Shown here: piece by piece, positions 49,880-59,733 of the stretch
Layout of the letters: the number at the start of each line of letters is the position of its first letter
How positions within the stretch are numbered: position 1 is the stretch's first letter
Assembly (NCBI GenBank): GCA_964493505.1
Contig: CAZBNP010000017.1
Coordinates: 1 to 64,000, forward strand
DNA from: Chryseosolibacter sp964493505
Lineage (GTDB): Bacteria; Bacteroidota; Bacteroidia; Cytophagales; Cyclobacteriaceae
Reading direction: 5' to 3'
Length of the DNA stretch: 64,000 nucleotides
Notes under the pieces: model-generated
What the model was told of the DNA's origin: nothing
Seen by the model: only the letters and a program-made list of their open reading frames with translations
Database searches by the model: none
Position numbers and translations under genes: made by a program

Positions 49880-52468
49880 GTGAACTCGCGCGCCACTATC
49901 TGCCTCCTCGTCCTGTTATGTCACGCGACAGGATACGCCCAACTGGCTTCGCCGGAGAAAAGTGCGCTCCGGCACATGGAGAAGCACCGATGGCAGAAAG
50001 CTGAGAATACCTTGCGGAAGGCGCTGTCGCGCGATTCCCTTAATACGTCCGTCCGTTACATTCTGTCTGTTTTCTATTTCCATCCCGGGAACCCCGGATT
50101 TCAATTAGACTCAGCACACGAGTACGCTGTTGGTGCAATGAGAGACTTCACACATTCGCCACCACGACTGCGTGACAGGCTGAAGCGCATTGGCACCGAT
50201 AGCCTGAAACTTGTCCGTCTGAGAGCCAGTATTGACAGTGCAGCATTTCAGGTAGCGAAGAGTACAAACACCGAAGCGGCGTATCTGCAGTTTTTGAGCC
50301 GTTTTCCATTCGCGGCTCAGCGCGACCAAGCCATATACCTAAGGAACGAAGTGGCTTACCAGAATGCCCTTGATCAGCACTCACCCCAGGCTTTTCTCAC
50401 GTATGTTACGCGATATCCCAGCGCGCATAGGGTAGACGAGGCAATGGCGCAGTATCATCGCCTCCTCTATCTCGAGAGAACAAAAGACGGACGCCTCGTG
50501 AGTTTTGAAACATTTCTCGCCGACCACCCCGACACACCTTACCGCGCGGAGATCTATCAGAATATTTTTGAAATCATGACGGCCGACGGTCGCGTCGCCA
50601 GCTTCCTCTCGTATCTGAGACGATATCCCGTGAGCCGTCTCGCGACAAAAGCTGAAAATCTGGTGTTTCATCTCCTTGCCGAAGACGATGATGCCACCTG
50701 GCCCGCCGGGTTCCTCAACGACTCCCTGCGAAATCTACTTGATCTCAACAGTAGCTATCTCGTTCCTTTTCTCTCGGACGGCCAGTTTGGGTTTATGAAC
50801 GAACAGGGCACGGAGGTCATCGCTCCACAATACGCGGACATTCATCCAGACTATCTCTGCGGGCAGGTGATGGATGAGGTTCTGATCGTCGACAACCGAC
50901 TGGTGGCGCGAGACGGGAATACCGTATTTCACGGCGCCATCTCCGACGTCTCCGATATCGGTGCGGGCTTCCTCAGGGTCGAGATGGCGGACGGTGTAAA
51001 GGTGATACATAAGTCCGGTTTTGAATTGACCGATGATGCGGAGGATGCCCGCATCATCGCCCGCACGTTCGTCGCTGTGAAGAAGGAGGGTCGCTGGTTG
51101 CCGTATTCACTGGCGGGAAGATTGCTGGACACGCGCGCATGGGACGATATCAGCGCAATGGGCGACGTTGTGGTGTTTACACGGAATGGAAAGCGATTTG
51201 TCATTGCGAAAGCGGAAATGGGCAGGGGGGCTGAAGGCGATCCGCTTCCGCTCTCGGAGCCGTTTGATGACCTCAGGTTGTGGCCAGGCGGCCTTATCTG
51301 GGGAAAGGCGGGTCAATACGAAGGTGTACTTAATCAGTCATTGCAGACGGTCATCAGGTTTGATATGCACAGCCTGGCGCAAATGCTCTTTGGTGCGTTG
51401 GCTCAAGTGCCTAACGGCGTTGTGGTCTACAATCGGATTGGTAGAAAGTCGACAGTATTTGAGCAGGTAAGCCTGCTTTCGAAAAGGATTGGCGTTAAAT
51501 GGAAGGGATCGTGGTTCCTGTATGATCCCCTTAATCACGCTATGTACGCGAGAGCGTACGACTCACTGCGGGCGGAAGGGCCCTTTGTCGTAGGCAGCAG
51601 GGGCGACAGCCTGTACGTTGGTTTTCAGGAGAATGTGTTCCGGGCATTCTATCGACCTCGCCGGATCGGCTTTGTCCCGGGTCTCGATTCGATGTCGTTT
51701 CTGATCGTTCAGGAAAAGGGGCCGGAGACGACTGTATTCGACCTGAAGGGACAACGCCTCTTCTCCGCGACCTTCGAAGCCATTGAGTATGCCGGCAACG
51801 GTGTCTTTGTTGTTACCCGAAAGGGAAAAAGGGGACTGGTGGATCTGAAGGGAAAGACAAGGCAGGCAGAATTCGATGCGATCGGGACGGCGCAGAACGA
51901 TGTTGTCTCTTTACTCAGAAACCGTAAGTTTGGTGCTTATCATACGCGAAAAGGGAAACTCATCAAGCCTCAATACGATCGGAATCCAATACCATACGGG
52001 CCGTCCTTTGTCGTTACCTTCAGGAATGGCTACTATAAATTTGTTGATTGGGATAATAAGCCACTCAGTAATTTTGAGTTTGAAGAAGTCAGATACTGGA
52101 ATGACTCGCTGGCGCTGGTAAAAAATGGGTTGTCGTGGAGTATCTTCAACCTCGCAGGCAACAAGCCAGTCGAGACCGACATTCGCGGGATTAACATTAT
52201 CAGGGATTCGCCTGCTGAAAAACTGGCAATCATTCAAAAAGGAAATTATTTCGGAGTCATTGACAACCGGGGTCATACGATTATACCGCCTGTCTTTTCG
52301 GAAATCATCAATCTCGGTACACCAGAAGCGCCGCTTTATTTTACCGAAAAGCACATTCCCGAAACATCGGTCTATGTCGTGATATATTTTGATCGAACAG
52401 GTGAGGCGTTTCGCGAGGAGATTTATAAGGATGTCGCGCACTTTGATAGAATATATTGTTCAGAATAG
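49880..52468 (+). CDS. Secreted protein with helical N-terminal repeats and WG repeats
   Basis: 862 residues from GTG 49880, signal peptide ending near Ala19-Gln21 (HATGYAQ). Residues about 25-275 are helical, TPR-like (YLQFLSRFPFAAQ, FLTYVTRYPSAHR, FLADHPDTPYRAE, FLSYLRRYPVSRL as four related units). The rest consists of WG-type repeats (FGFMNEQGTEVIAPQYADI, GKTRQAEFDAI, KGKLIKPQYDR, NRGHTIIPPVFSEI). WG repeats probably form a solenoid or propeller; the role is unknown. Exported to periplasm or surface. Confidence 0.85.
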   Translation: MNSRATICLLVLLCHATGYAQLASPEKSALRHMEKHRWQKAENTLRKALSRDSLNTSVRYILSVFYFHPGNPGFQLDSAHEYAVGAMRDFTHSPPRLRDRLKRIGTDSLKLVRLRASIDSAAFQVAKSTNTEAAYLQFLSRFPFAAQRDQAIYLRNEVAYQNALDQHSPQAFLTYVTRYPSAHRVDEAMAQYHRLLYLERTKDGRLVSFETFLADHPDTPYRAEIYQNIFEIMTADGRVASFLSYLRRYPVSRLATKAENLVFHLLAEDDDATWPAGFLNDSLRNLLDLNSSYLVPFLSDGQFGFMNEQGTEVIAPQYADIHPDYLCGQVMDEVLIVDNRLVARDGNTVFHGAISDVSDIGAGFLRVEMADGVKVIHKSGFELTDDAEDARIIARTFVAVKKEGRWLPYSLAGRLLDTRAWDDISAMGDVVVFTRNGKRFVIAKAEMGRGAEGDPLPLSEPFDDLRLWPGGLIWGKAGQYEGVLNQSLQTVIRFDMHSLAQMLFGALAQVPNGVVVYNRIGRKSTVFEQVSLLSKRIGVKWKGSWFLYDPLNHAMYARAYDSLRAEGPFVVGSRGDSLYVGFQENVFRAFYRPRRIGFVPGLDSMSFLIVQEKGPETTVFDLKGQRLFSATFEAIEYAGNGVFVVTRKGKRGLVDLKGKTRQAEFDAIGTAQNDVVSLLRNRKFGAYHTRKGKLIKPQYDRNPIPYGPSFVVTFRNGYYKFVDWDNKPLSNFEFEEVRYWNDSLALVKNGLSWSIFNLAGNKPVETDIRGINIIRDSPAEKLAIIQKGNYFGVIDNRGHTIIPPVFSEIINLGTPEAPLYFTEKHIPETSVYVVIYFDRTGEAFREEIYKDVAHFDRIYCSE

Positions 52469-52587
52469 TGCGTATTTTCTACCCTGAAATACGCTGAATG
52501 CATTGGAGTTACCCTTTCGCACCACCTGTTTTGAAACAGGGATTGCGAATGCCATATTTTCGTATATTGCTCACAAAATTTATTGCT

Positions 52588-54234
52588 ATGAGATATCTGT
52601 TATTGATCGCGGCCGTGATCATTTCTGTTGGAGCACATGCCCAGAAAAAGAATGAAACCTCACCCCCAAAACTTGTTGTAGGCATCATAGTGGATCAGAT
52701 GCGTCATGAGTATTTATACCGTTTTCAGTCGAAGTTCGGCGAAGGTGGTTTCAAGAGGATGATGGGCGAGGGCTTTGTGGTTAAAAACGGGCATTACAAT
52801 TACGCGCCGACAGTTACCGGACCTGGCCACGCTTCTGTATATACGGGTGCAACCCCGGCTATTCATGGTATTGTCGGCAATTCATGGTATGAAAAGGAGA
52901 GTGACAAGTCGGTCAATTGCGTCGAAGACGAGAATTACCAGGTGGTGGGAGTTGAAGATGGAAATGGTGATGTATCTCCTTTCCGGCTTCGCTCTACAAC
53001 TGTGACGGATGAATTGAAGCTTTTTACACAGAAGCGCGCCAAGGTGATCGGGATATCCATAAAAGATCGCGGCGCGGTGTTGCCGGCTGGCCACATGGCC
53101 GATGCTGCTTACTGGTTTGACGGAAAGACCGGGAAATTTATTACCAGCACCTACTATATGAACAGCCTTCCCGATTGGCTTAATAAGTTCCACGATCAGA
53201 ACCTTCCGGAGATGTATCTCCAGCGCGAATGGAAGACGCTGTTGCCGCTGGATCAATACGTTGAGAGCGGACCCGATGATTCGCCTTATGAAGGCCGTTT
53301 GGGTGGTAAGACCAAACCTGTTTTCCCTTATGACCTGAAAACATTGCGCAAGCCCGGTGAATACGGGCTCCTGACAGGCACTCCTTTTGGAAACGACTAC
53401 GTTACCGACATGGCTAAGGCTGCTTTGGAAGGCGAGAACCTCGGTGCTGACGACGTCACGGATTTCCTGGCGATATCGTATTCCTCCACTGATGCGTTGG
53501 GCCATTCCGTTGGACCTAACGCTGTCGAAATTCAGGATATGTACATGCGTCTTGATAAGAACATCGAGGATCTGCTGAAGACGCTTGACGCGAAAGTAGG
53601 CGCCGGTAAATACACTGTATTCCTCACGGCGGATCACGCTGTGTCTGATGTTGCGCAATACCTGAAGGACAGCCGTGTTCCCGGAGGCTATTTCAACATG
53701 TCCCGGCTGAAGGACGAGCTCAATGAATACCTCAAGCAGTATTTCCCTGAGAAAGATGTTGTGCTGAGTATTAGCAGCGGTCATGTTTTCTTCAACGAAG
53801 AGGTGTTCGAGAGCGACCCCAAGACATCGGGCGTACAGTTAATGATAGCCACTGAGCTGGCCACTAACTTTCTGTTGAAGCAGGAAGGTGTCGCTAACGC
53901 TTACTCCCGGAGCACCCTGCGCCAGAGCGACTACGAAGAAGGCGGAACAAAGGGAATGATTGTTCGCGGTTATAACGTGAAGAGGGGTGGCGATATCGTC
54001 ATCGTACTCGAATCGGGATGGTATCCCGGCAGCTCTCCTACCGGAACTACACACGGCTCGCCGTGGGCATACGATACGCACGTGCCAATGCTGTTCTACG
54101 GAAACGGGATAAAGAGGGGGTCTTCTGTTCGCTATCATCGGATAACCGACATTGCCCCAACTATTTCGGCGCTGCTGAACATCAAATACCCGTCCGGATG
54201 TACAGGGCAGCCGGTAGCGGAAATATTCGAATAG
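52588..54234 (+). CDS. PafA-like alkaline phosphatase / phosphodiesterase superfamily
   Basis: 548 residues from ATG 52588, the first Met with a proper signal peptide behind it (cleavage near Ala18-Gln19); the upstream part of the frame is not coding-like. Metal site and nucleophile match PafA-type monoesterases: VVGIIVDQMR (Asp ligand), nucleophile Thr in PTVTGPGHASVYTG, SYSSTDALGHSVGPNA and TADHAVSD. It probably hydrolyses phosphate esters in the periplasm to supply phosphate. Confidence 0.92.
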   Translation: MRYLLLIAAVIISVGAHAQKKNETSPPKLVVGIIVDQMRHEYLYRFQSKFGEGGFKRMMGEGFVVKNGHYNYAPTVTGPGHASVYTGATPAIHGIVGNSWYEKESDKSVNCVEDENYQVVGVEDGNGDVSPFRLRSTTVTDELKLFTQKRAKVIGISIKDRGAVLPAGHMADAAYWFDGKTGKFITSTYYMNSLPDWLNKFHDQNLPEMYLQREWKTLLPLDQYVESGPDDSPYEGRLGGKTKPVFPYDLKTLRKPGEYGLLTGTPFGNDYVTDMAKAALEGENLGADDVTDFLAISYSSTDALGHSVGPNAVEIQDMYMRLDKNIEDLLKTLDAKVGAGKYTVFLTADHAVSDVAQYLKDSRVPGGYFNMSRLKDELNEYLKQYFPEKDVVLSISSGHVFFNEEVFESDPKTSGVQLMIATELATNFLLKQEGVANAYSRSTLRQSDYEEGGTKGMIVRGYNVKRGGDIVIVLESGWYPGSSPTGTTHGSPWAYDTHVPMLFYGNGIKRGSSVRYHRITDIAPTISALLNIKYPSGCTGQPVAEIFE

Positions 54235-54291
54235 CAAATGGACTTCTGGTTTGAGATCAGACCATTGAAATGCCTAACCTGCTAACTGCTG

Positions 54292-55704
54292 ATGAGCGAA
54301 GCCGGGTTTAAACCTGAATTGTCACTGTGGGATGCCACAATGGTTGTTGCCGGCTCGATGATTGGCTCGGGTATCTTTATCGTTAGCGCAGACATTACCA
54401 GGAATGTAGGAAGTGCGGGATGGCTCATAGCGGTATGGGCTATCACTGCAGTGATGACTATCATGGCCGCCGTGAGCTATGGCGAACTGAGTGGCATGTT
54501 TCCGAAAGCAGGAGGACAATATGTTTACCTGAAGGAAGCCTACAATCCCCTGGTCAGTTTCCTCTATGGATGGAGTTTGTTTGCTGTGATTCAGACAGCA
54601 ACGATCGCCGCGGTAGGGGTGGCATTCGCCCGGTTCTCGGCCTATGTATTTCCGTGGATGAGTGAAAGCAATGTGCTGGCCGATTTCGGGCTCTTCGATA
54701 TCTCGGGAGCCCAGATTTCCGCGATCACGCTTGTGGTCTTTCTGACCTGGATCAATGCGCGGGGTATCCGCGAGGGGAAGCTTGTACAGACGACCTTTAC
54801 GATCTCAAAACTGCTCGCCCTACTCGGATTGATGCTCTGCGGATTTTTGTTCGCCAGTGAAAACTTCTGGACCGAGAACTGGCAGACGGGATTTACCGCT
54901 GTACAGGATGCGAGCGGCAAAGCACCTTCGGGATGGACACCTGTCAGCGGTGTTACCTTGCTGGGCGCCGTTGCCGCCGCGATGACCGGGTCGCTCTTCA
55001 GTAGCGACGCATGGAATAACGTCACGTTTATCGCGGGAGAGATCAAGAATCCACGACGCAATATCGGCCTGAGTTTGTTTCTCGGTACATTGATGGTGAG
55101 CGTGCTTTACATCCTGACGAACCTCATGTATCTGTACGTGCTGCCCATTGATGCAATTGCTTTTCCAAAATCAGACCGGCTCGCGGTAGCCGCCGCAAAC
55201 CAGATTTTTGGTGGTCCGGGTATGTATGTTATCGCTATCCTTATCATGATCTCTACGTTTGGCTGTAACAACGGTCTTATCCTCGCGGGTGCGCGCGTGT
55301 ATTACACGATGGCTAAGGATAAATTGTTCTTTCGCGAGGCGGGGGTGCTCAACAGGAATTCAGTACCAGCATGGGCGTTGTGGGCACAGTGTATCGTCGC
55401 ATCGCTGTTGTGTCTGAGCGGCGAATATGGGAACCTGCTCGATATGATATCATTTGTAGTCGTGATATTCTATACCCTGACTATTGCCGGCATTTTTGTG
55501 CTGAGAAGAAAACAGCCTGATACGCCGAGACCGTATAAGGCCTTTGGGTACCCGGTGCTCCCGCTCATATATATTGTGATGGGGACCAGCTTCTGTACGT
55601 TGCTCATCATCTTCAAGCCAGCGTTTACGTGGCCGGGACTGATCATTGCGCTGGCGGGTATCCCGATCTACTATATTGCGAGCCGCAGGCCGGGGAAAGA
55701 GTGA
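54292..55704 (+). CDS. APC-family amino-acid permease
   Basis: 470 residues with about 12 membrane segments. Starts LSLWDATMVVAGSMIGSGIF, with the GSGIF loop of TM1 that binds the amino-acid backbone, then GELSGMFPKAGGQYVYLKEAYN and a TM6 stretch. The sequence is close to the LAT/SteT-type exchangers (ALFSSDAWNNV-like FSSDAWNNVTFIAGEIKNP). The substrate cannot be defined further. Confidence 0.92.
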   Translation: MSEAGFKPELSLWDATMVVAGSMIGSGIFIVSADITRNVGSAGWLIAVWAITAVMTIMAAVSYGELSGMFPKAGGQYVYLKEAYNPLVSFLYGWSLFAVIQTATIAAVGVAFARFSAYVFPWMSESNVLADFGLFDISGAQISAITLVVFLTWINARGIREGKLVQTTFTISKLLALLGLMLCGFLFASENFWTENWQTGFTAVQDASGKAPSGWTPVSGVTLLGAVAAAMTGSLFSSDAWNNVTFIAGEIKNPRRNIGLSLFLGTLMVSVLYILTNLMYLYVLPIDAIAFPKSDRLAVAAANQIFGGPGMYVIAILIMISTFGCNNGLILAGARVYYTMAKDKLFFREAGVLNRNSVPAWALWAQCIVASLLCLSGEYGNLLDMISFVVVIFYTLTIAGIFVLRRKQPDTPRPYKAFGYPVLPLIYIVMGTSFCTLLIIFKPAFTWPGLIIALAGIPIYYIASRRPGKE

Positions 55705-55719
55705 TTCGCAACGGTCGGT

Positions 55720-56613
55720 TTAACCGATCTGTTTTGCGAGTATCGAGAGCCCTTCTTCGAATGAATGCGGTTCATAACTCAATTCCCTCCGTGCTTTGTC
55801 GATAATAAACCCCGTCTTCAGTGGACGGCGCGCGGGTTGCTTGAACCGGCCGGAGTCAGTAGGAGTAATAAGCGATTTATCAAGATTGAAATACTCCGCG
55901 GTGCGGATCGCAATATCATACGGCGTCATAAGATCTTTTCCCGAGATATGGTAAATACCCTTTGCGCGCTTTTTCGCCGCCAGAGAGCAGCCTAGTGCGA
56001 GATCCTCGGCGAGAGTAGGTGTGCGCCATTGATCATTGACAACTTGAATGCTCTTGTTTTGCTCCAGGCTGTTTTTGACCCACAAGACGATGTTAGACCG
56101 GCTCATGTCATGAGTGATGCCAAATACCAGTACCGTCCGCAAAATTGTCCAGGGTATCAAGCTTGCCTGGATCGCCCTTTCCGCGGCCAGTTTACTTTCG
56201 CCATAATGGTTGACCGGATTCGGCACGGCCTCCTCATCAAGTGGCCCGGAGCTCCCGTCAAAAATGAAATCGGTCGAAACATGGACGAGATGGATGTGCA
56301 AAGCCTGGCAGCCACGGATCAGGTTTTCCACTGCAGTTACATTTACCTTCCAGCAAGCGTCACGTTGTGTTTCGCAATCGTCGACCTGTGTCATCGCCGC
56401 TGCGTTGATGATTATGTCAGGTTTCGTGACGCGAAGAACACCTTCCACGTTGTCGGGGTCAGTGATATCCATCGAATGGAATTCACCATTCTCAATCTTC
56501 ACGACAGATTTTCCCCTGGCGGTAGCAATCAGGTCAACACTTCGGTCGTTCTGCAAAAGTTGAGTGAGCTTCTGGCCCAGCAACCCGTTTGATCCGGTAA
56601 CCAGTATCCTCAT
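55720..56613 (-). CDS. SDR extended family, dTDP-4-dehydrorhamnose reductase-like
   Basis: 297 residues. GSNGLLGQKL (NAD(P) site), VSTDFIFDGSSGPLDEE, YGESKLAAE with catalytic Tyr/Lys, all as in RfbD. RfbD makes dTDP-rhamnose, but no rfbABC genes are adjacent and similar reductases occur elsewhere, so the rhamnose role is only likely. It is 12 bases behind the cyclophilin gene. Confidence 0.87.
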   Translation of the reverse strand: MRILVTGSNGLLGQKLTQLLQNDRSVDLIATARGKSVVKIENGEFHSMDITDPDNVEGVLRVTKPDIIINAAAMTQVDDCETQRDACWKVNVTAVENLIRGCQALHIHLVHVSTDFIFDGSSGPLDEEAVPNPVNHYGESKLAAERAIQASLIPWTILRTVLVFGITHDMSRSNIVLWVKNSLEQNKSIQVVNDQWRTPTLAEDLALGCSLAAKKRAKGIYHISGKDLMTPYDIAIRTAEYFNLDKSLITPTDSGRFKQPARRPLKTGFIIDKARRELSYEPHSFEEGLSILAKQIG

Positions 56614-56625
56614 CGCGACGGCTTG

Positions 56626-57486
56626 TTAGTCTTCAGGATAAGTGTAACCGAAGTTTTTTTCGATTTTCTTTCTGGACATCTCTTCCACGGTAATGAACAT
56701 CCTGACATCTTCGACCGGCCGGTCATTCATGTCGCGGGGAGTAGCGGCTATCTTGTCGATTACGTCAAGGCCACTGATCACTTTTCCAAACACGGTGTAC
56801 TGGCCGTCGAGGTTTGGTGCTCCTCCTACCGTTGTATAGGCATTGAGTATTTCAGGGGCAATCTCTTTTTCGAGCGAGATGCCAAGCTGTTCTTCAACGA
56901 CGGGTCTCAGGTTGTTGAGATACGCTTGAAAGCCCTGCTGGTCGCCGTGCTGCGCAAACGTATTGATTGAATCGAGGTATTCTTTGTTCTCGGGTTTTTG
57001 GAAGAACTGTTGTAAGGCAGTGTTGAATTTTTGGGGATCGGTCTTCAACTGCTCCTCCGTTTGCTTCGTGCCCTGCACGATATAGAACTGGCTTCCGCTG
57101 GAAGCCTTTTGAGGGTTAACCTGGTCGCCGAGACGTGCGGCTGACAAAGCCCCTTTTTCATGAAAGAATTTTGGATTGAATTCTGCCGGAATGGTGTACG
57201 AGGGGCCGCCGTTACCCAATCGCTGACTGCTGGGCGCGTTCTTCGAATCCGGATCGCCCCCCTGTATCATGAACCCCTCGATCACTCGGTGAAACAGGAG
57301 GCTGTCGTAGTATTGTTCATTCACCAGTTTCAGGAAGTTCTCCTTGTGCTTGGGTGTTTCGTCATACAGGATGGCAACCATATCGCCAAAATCGGTTTTA
57401 ATAGTTACTACCTGATCAGTTTTTTGAGCGCATCCAGTCATCATAATCGTTACAATAGGGAAGAGTACTAAGATTAATCGTTGCAT
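56626..57486 (-). CDS. Cyclophilin-type peptidylprolyl isomerase, lipoprotein
   Basis: 286 residues from ATG 57486; lipobox MMTGC. The cyclophilin domain shows LLFHRVIEGFMIQGGDP, GTKQTEEQL-type insertion, and QYTVFGKVISGLDVID. An insertion of about 75 residues (KTDPQKFNTALQQFFQKP...) lies in the middle of the domain and is seen in other Bacteroidota members. Folding of periplasmic or outer-membrane proteins is the likely job. Confidence 0.92.
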   Translation of the reverse strand: MQRLILVLFPIVTIMMTGCAQKTDQVVTIKTDFGDMVAILYDETPKHKENFLKLVNEQYYDSLLFHRVIEGFMIQGGDPDSKNAPSSQRLGNGGPSYTIPAEFNPKFFHEKGALSAARLGDQVNPQKASSGSQFYIVQGTKQTEEQLKTDPQKFNTALQQFFQKPENKEYLDSINTFAQHGDQQGFQAYLNNLRPVVEEQLGISLEKEIAPEILNAYTTVGGAPNLDGQYTVFGKVISGLDVIDKIAATPRDMNDRPVEDVRMFITVEEMSRKKIEKNFGYTYPED

Positions 57487-57558
57487 GTTGTGATTTGAGT
57501 TATTTCGGGTTGAAAATACCATCGCCGGGTTTTAACTGAAGTTTGGGGGACTGTCTGG

Positions 57559-58491
57559 TCACCCCGAATCCATATCCCGTATCTCGCGTAAGATCTTGTC
57601 GCCACCTAGCGCCAGGACTTCCTGCGCAACGCTTTTGCCCAGGTCCTTTCCGTCTTCGACAGGTGCCGCGCGTTTTATTTTCACGATTTCGCTTCCATCG
57701 AGCGAAATGATACCCGCTTTCAGGTTTACGGTGCTGCCGTCGAGCCACGCGTAGCCGAACGAAGGGATGCTGCATCCTCCTTCCAGTTTTTTCAGGAATG
57801 CGCGTTCTGTGCGCAAACAATATTCGGTTTCTTCGTGGTTCACCCAGCGCCGGATGATTTCCTTTTTTTCGAAACTGAGTTTTTTGTGGGTTTCTACGAC
57901 GATGCTACCCTGACCTACCGGAGGAACGAAGTAACTCGTTTCAATCCGTTCGGTAATCAGATGATCGTAACCCATTCGGTGCACGCCGGCATAGGCGAGG
58001 ATCAGCGCATCACAGTTGCCGGCCTCAAGTTTAGCCAGTCGTGTCTGCAGGTTGCCCCTGACCGGCACTGTGTGTGCGGCAGGGTAGAAATGCCTGACAA
58101 ACGCTACCCGTCGTGCCGATGAAGTGCCGATCGTAATGTTATCATTCTCGAGATGAAAATCTTCGAATTTGCTGATCACTACGTCGTTGACGATCTCCCG
58201 TTCGGTAAACGCGAGGAGTTCCAGTTCATCCGGTATGGATGATGCGATATCCTTTGCGCTGTGGACAGCGATATCGATAGTACCCGCGAGCAATTGTTCC
58301 TCGATCTCCTCGGTGAATACACCCTTGCCACCAATCTTGGCGATGGTGACATTGAGTATTTTGTCGCCGCGGGTTTCGATCGGCACGATTTCTGTCCGGA
58401 AGCCCGAAGGCGCGATCAGGCTGGCTACGTGATTCGCCTGCCACATTGCCAGTTTGCTGCCTCGTGTTCCTATGCGGATTGTTTGGTTCAT
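57559..58491 (-). CDS. hemC: Hydroxymethylbilane synthase (porphobilinogen deaminase)
   Basis: 310 residues. Condenses four porphobilinogen units to hydroxymethylbilane in haem synthesis. IGTRGSKLAMWQAN at the N-terminus, SAKDIASSIPDEL, GTSSARRVAF, VRGNLQTRLAKLE, and the Cys that carries the dipyrromethane cofactor in EGGCSIPSFGYA. Usual length. Other hem genes are not adjacent. Confidence 0.96.
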   Translation of the reverse strand: MNQTIRIGTRGSKLAMWQANHVASLIAPSGFRTEIVPIETRGDKILNVTIAKIGGKGVFTEEIEEQLLAGTIDIAVHSAKDIASSIPDELELLAFTEREIVNDVVISKFEDFHLENDNITIGTSSARRVAFVRHFYPAAHTVPVRGNLQTRLAKLEAGNCDALILAYAGVHRMGYDHLITERIETSYFVPPVGQGSIVVETHKKLSFEKKEIIRRWVNHEETEYCLRTERAFLKKLEGGCSIPSFGYAWLDGSTVNLKAGIISLDGSEIVKIKRAAPVEDGKDLGKSVAQEVLALGGDKILREIRDMDSG

Positions 58492-58583
58492 GTCGTTAGT
58501 CGTGGGTCATTAGTTGTGCTGTCACAACGTTTTCTTCCTGCTCTTATGTTCTGCGTGCTTATAAGTTTAATTTCTGATGGTTC

Positions 58584-59729
58584 TCAATTTTTCATTTTCA
58601 ACTCTTGCGCGATCTTCAACGACAAGTCGAGGAAGATCATTTTGGCACTTCCATTGCGTTCGAGGTGATAATCCGCCTCGTTGAGGAGTTGGAAAGAACG
58701 ACTGGTCTTTTCGACGTTCAGGTATTTACTGAATTTCCGGACAAATTCCCTTTCCTCTCCACGGGTGCGGTTGATGGCTTCCGCGCCGGCGTTATACAAC
58801 AGCGTTTCTCTCATGATGTTGATTCCATAAGTGATCACGTTTCTCTGAGCCAGCTTGTCGAGGGCGTGATATTCGTCAGCCATACTCACGAGCAGGTTAT
58901 ACTGGTGTGCAAAGCATGCGCGCATCCAGTTGGTGAAGAATTCCGCGCTGTCGTCGTATTCCTGCCCGGCGAGCCGTTGCGCTGCGTTTATGTTTCCGTC
59001 AGCGAGTTGTACGATCCTTCGCGCTACTTCACTCTCTATCCCCTGGCCTTCGCATAGATAGCCTTCCAGCTCATCGTCTGAGAGCAGGCGGACCGTTACG
59101 ATCTGGGTTCGGGAGATGATAGTCGGCATCAGCTGATCGGCGGCATTTGTGACGAGGATAAAGTAGGTATTCGGCGAGGGTTCCTCCAGTATCTTCAGTA
59201 TACCGTTGGCGGCAGCGGCGTGCATCGTCTCAGGTTGCCAGATGATCATGACTTTATTGCGACTCTCAAAGGGTTTCAGCGCAAGTGCCTTGACGATTTC
59301 CCTGCTGGAGTCTCTGGAAATGATCGGTCTTTTGTCTTCGCCTCCGTAGTGACTGCGCCAGTCGATGAGGTCGCCGAAAGGCTGTTCCAGCAAGAACGAT
59401 CGCCATGATTTTGTGATCTCGGCTTTCAGGCGATCGACCTCTTTTTCTTCCTTGGGAGTCTTTTCTCCTTTGGGAATGCTGAAGGGAAAGACAAAGTGCG
59501 TATCCGGATGAACATATTTAGCGCTTTTTACGCATGCCGCGCAAGATCCACACGAGTCATCGCCTCTGTTCTCACAGTGGAGATAGGAGGCGTAGGCTAA
59601 CGCGAGTGATAGGTTGAGCGCGCCTGGCGCGCCTACAAACAACTGAGCATGCGCCGCGTGATTTGCCTTGACGCCCTCGGTTAATACTTTTTTGACCTCT
59701 GTCAGTCCTGGTATATCTTGAAATTTCAT
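58584..59729 (-). CDS. holB: DNA polymerase III subunit delta'
   Basis: 381 residues from ATG 59729. Clamp-loader subunit of the AAA+ family. A zinc-binding Cys cluster (C...CGSCAAC) and ATNAADQLMPTIISRTQ-like VTNAADQLMPTIISRTQ identify it. The P-loop is degenerate (VGAPGALNLS, no GKT), which is normal for delta', as it does not hydrolyse ATP. Four bases behind the GlmU-like gene. Confidence 0.93.
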   Translation of the reverse strand: MKFQDIPGLTEVKKVLTEGVKANHAAHAQLFVGAPGALNLSLALAYASYLHCENRGDDSCGSCAACVKSAKYVHPDTHFVFPFSIPKGEKTPKEEKEVDRLKAEITKSWRSFLLEQPFGDLIDWRSHYGGEDKRPIISRDSSREIVKALALKPFESRNKVMIIWQPETMHAAAANGILKILEEPSPNTYFILVTNAADQLMPTIISRTQIVTVRLLSDDELEGYLCEGQGIESEVARRIVQLADGNINAAQRLAGQEYDDSAEFFTNWMRACFAHQYNLLVSMADEYHALDKLAQRNVITYGINIMRETLLYNAGAEAINRTRGEEREFVRKFSKYLNVEKTSRSFQLLNEADYHLERNGSAKMIFLDLSLKIAQELKMKN

Positions 59730-59733
59730 GAAC

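Noticed and set aside
52882..53784. 300-residue open frame on the minus strand
   Set aside because: Shadow of the PafA-like phosphatase gene, whose catalytic motifs are intact.
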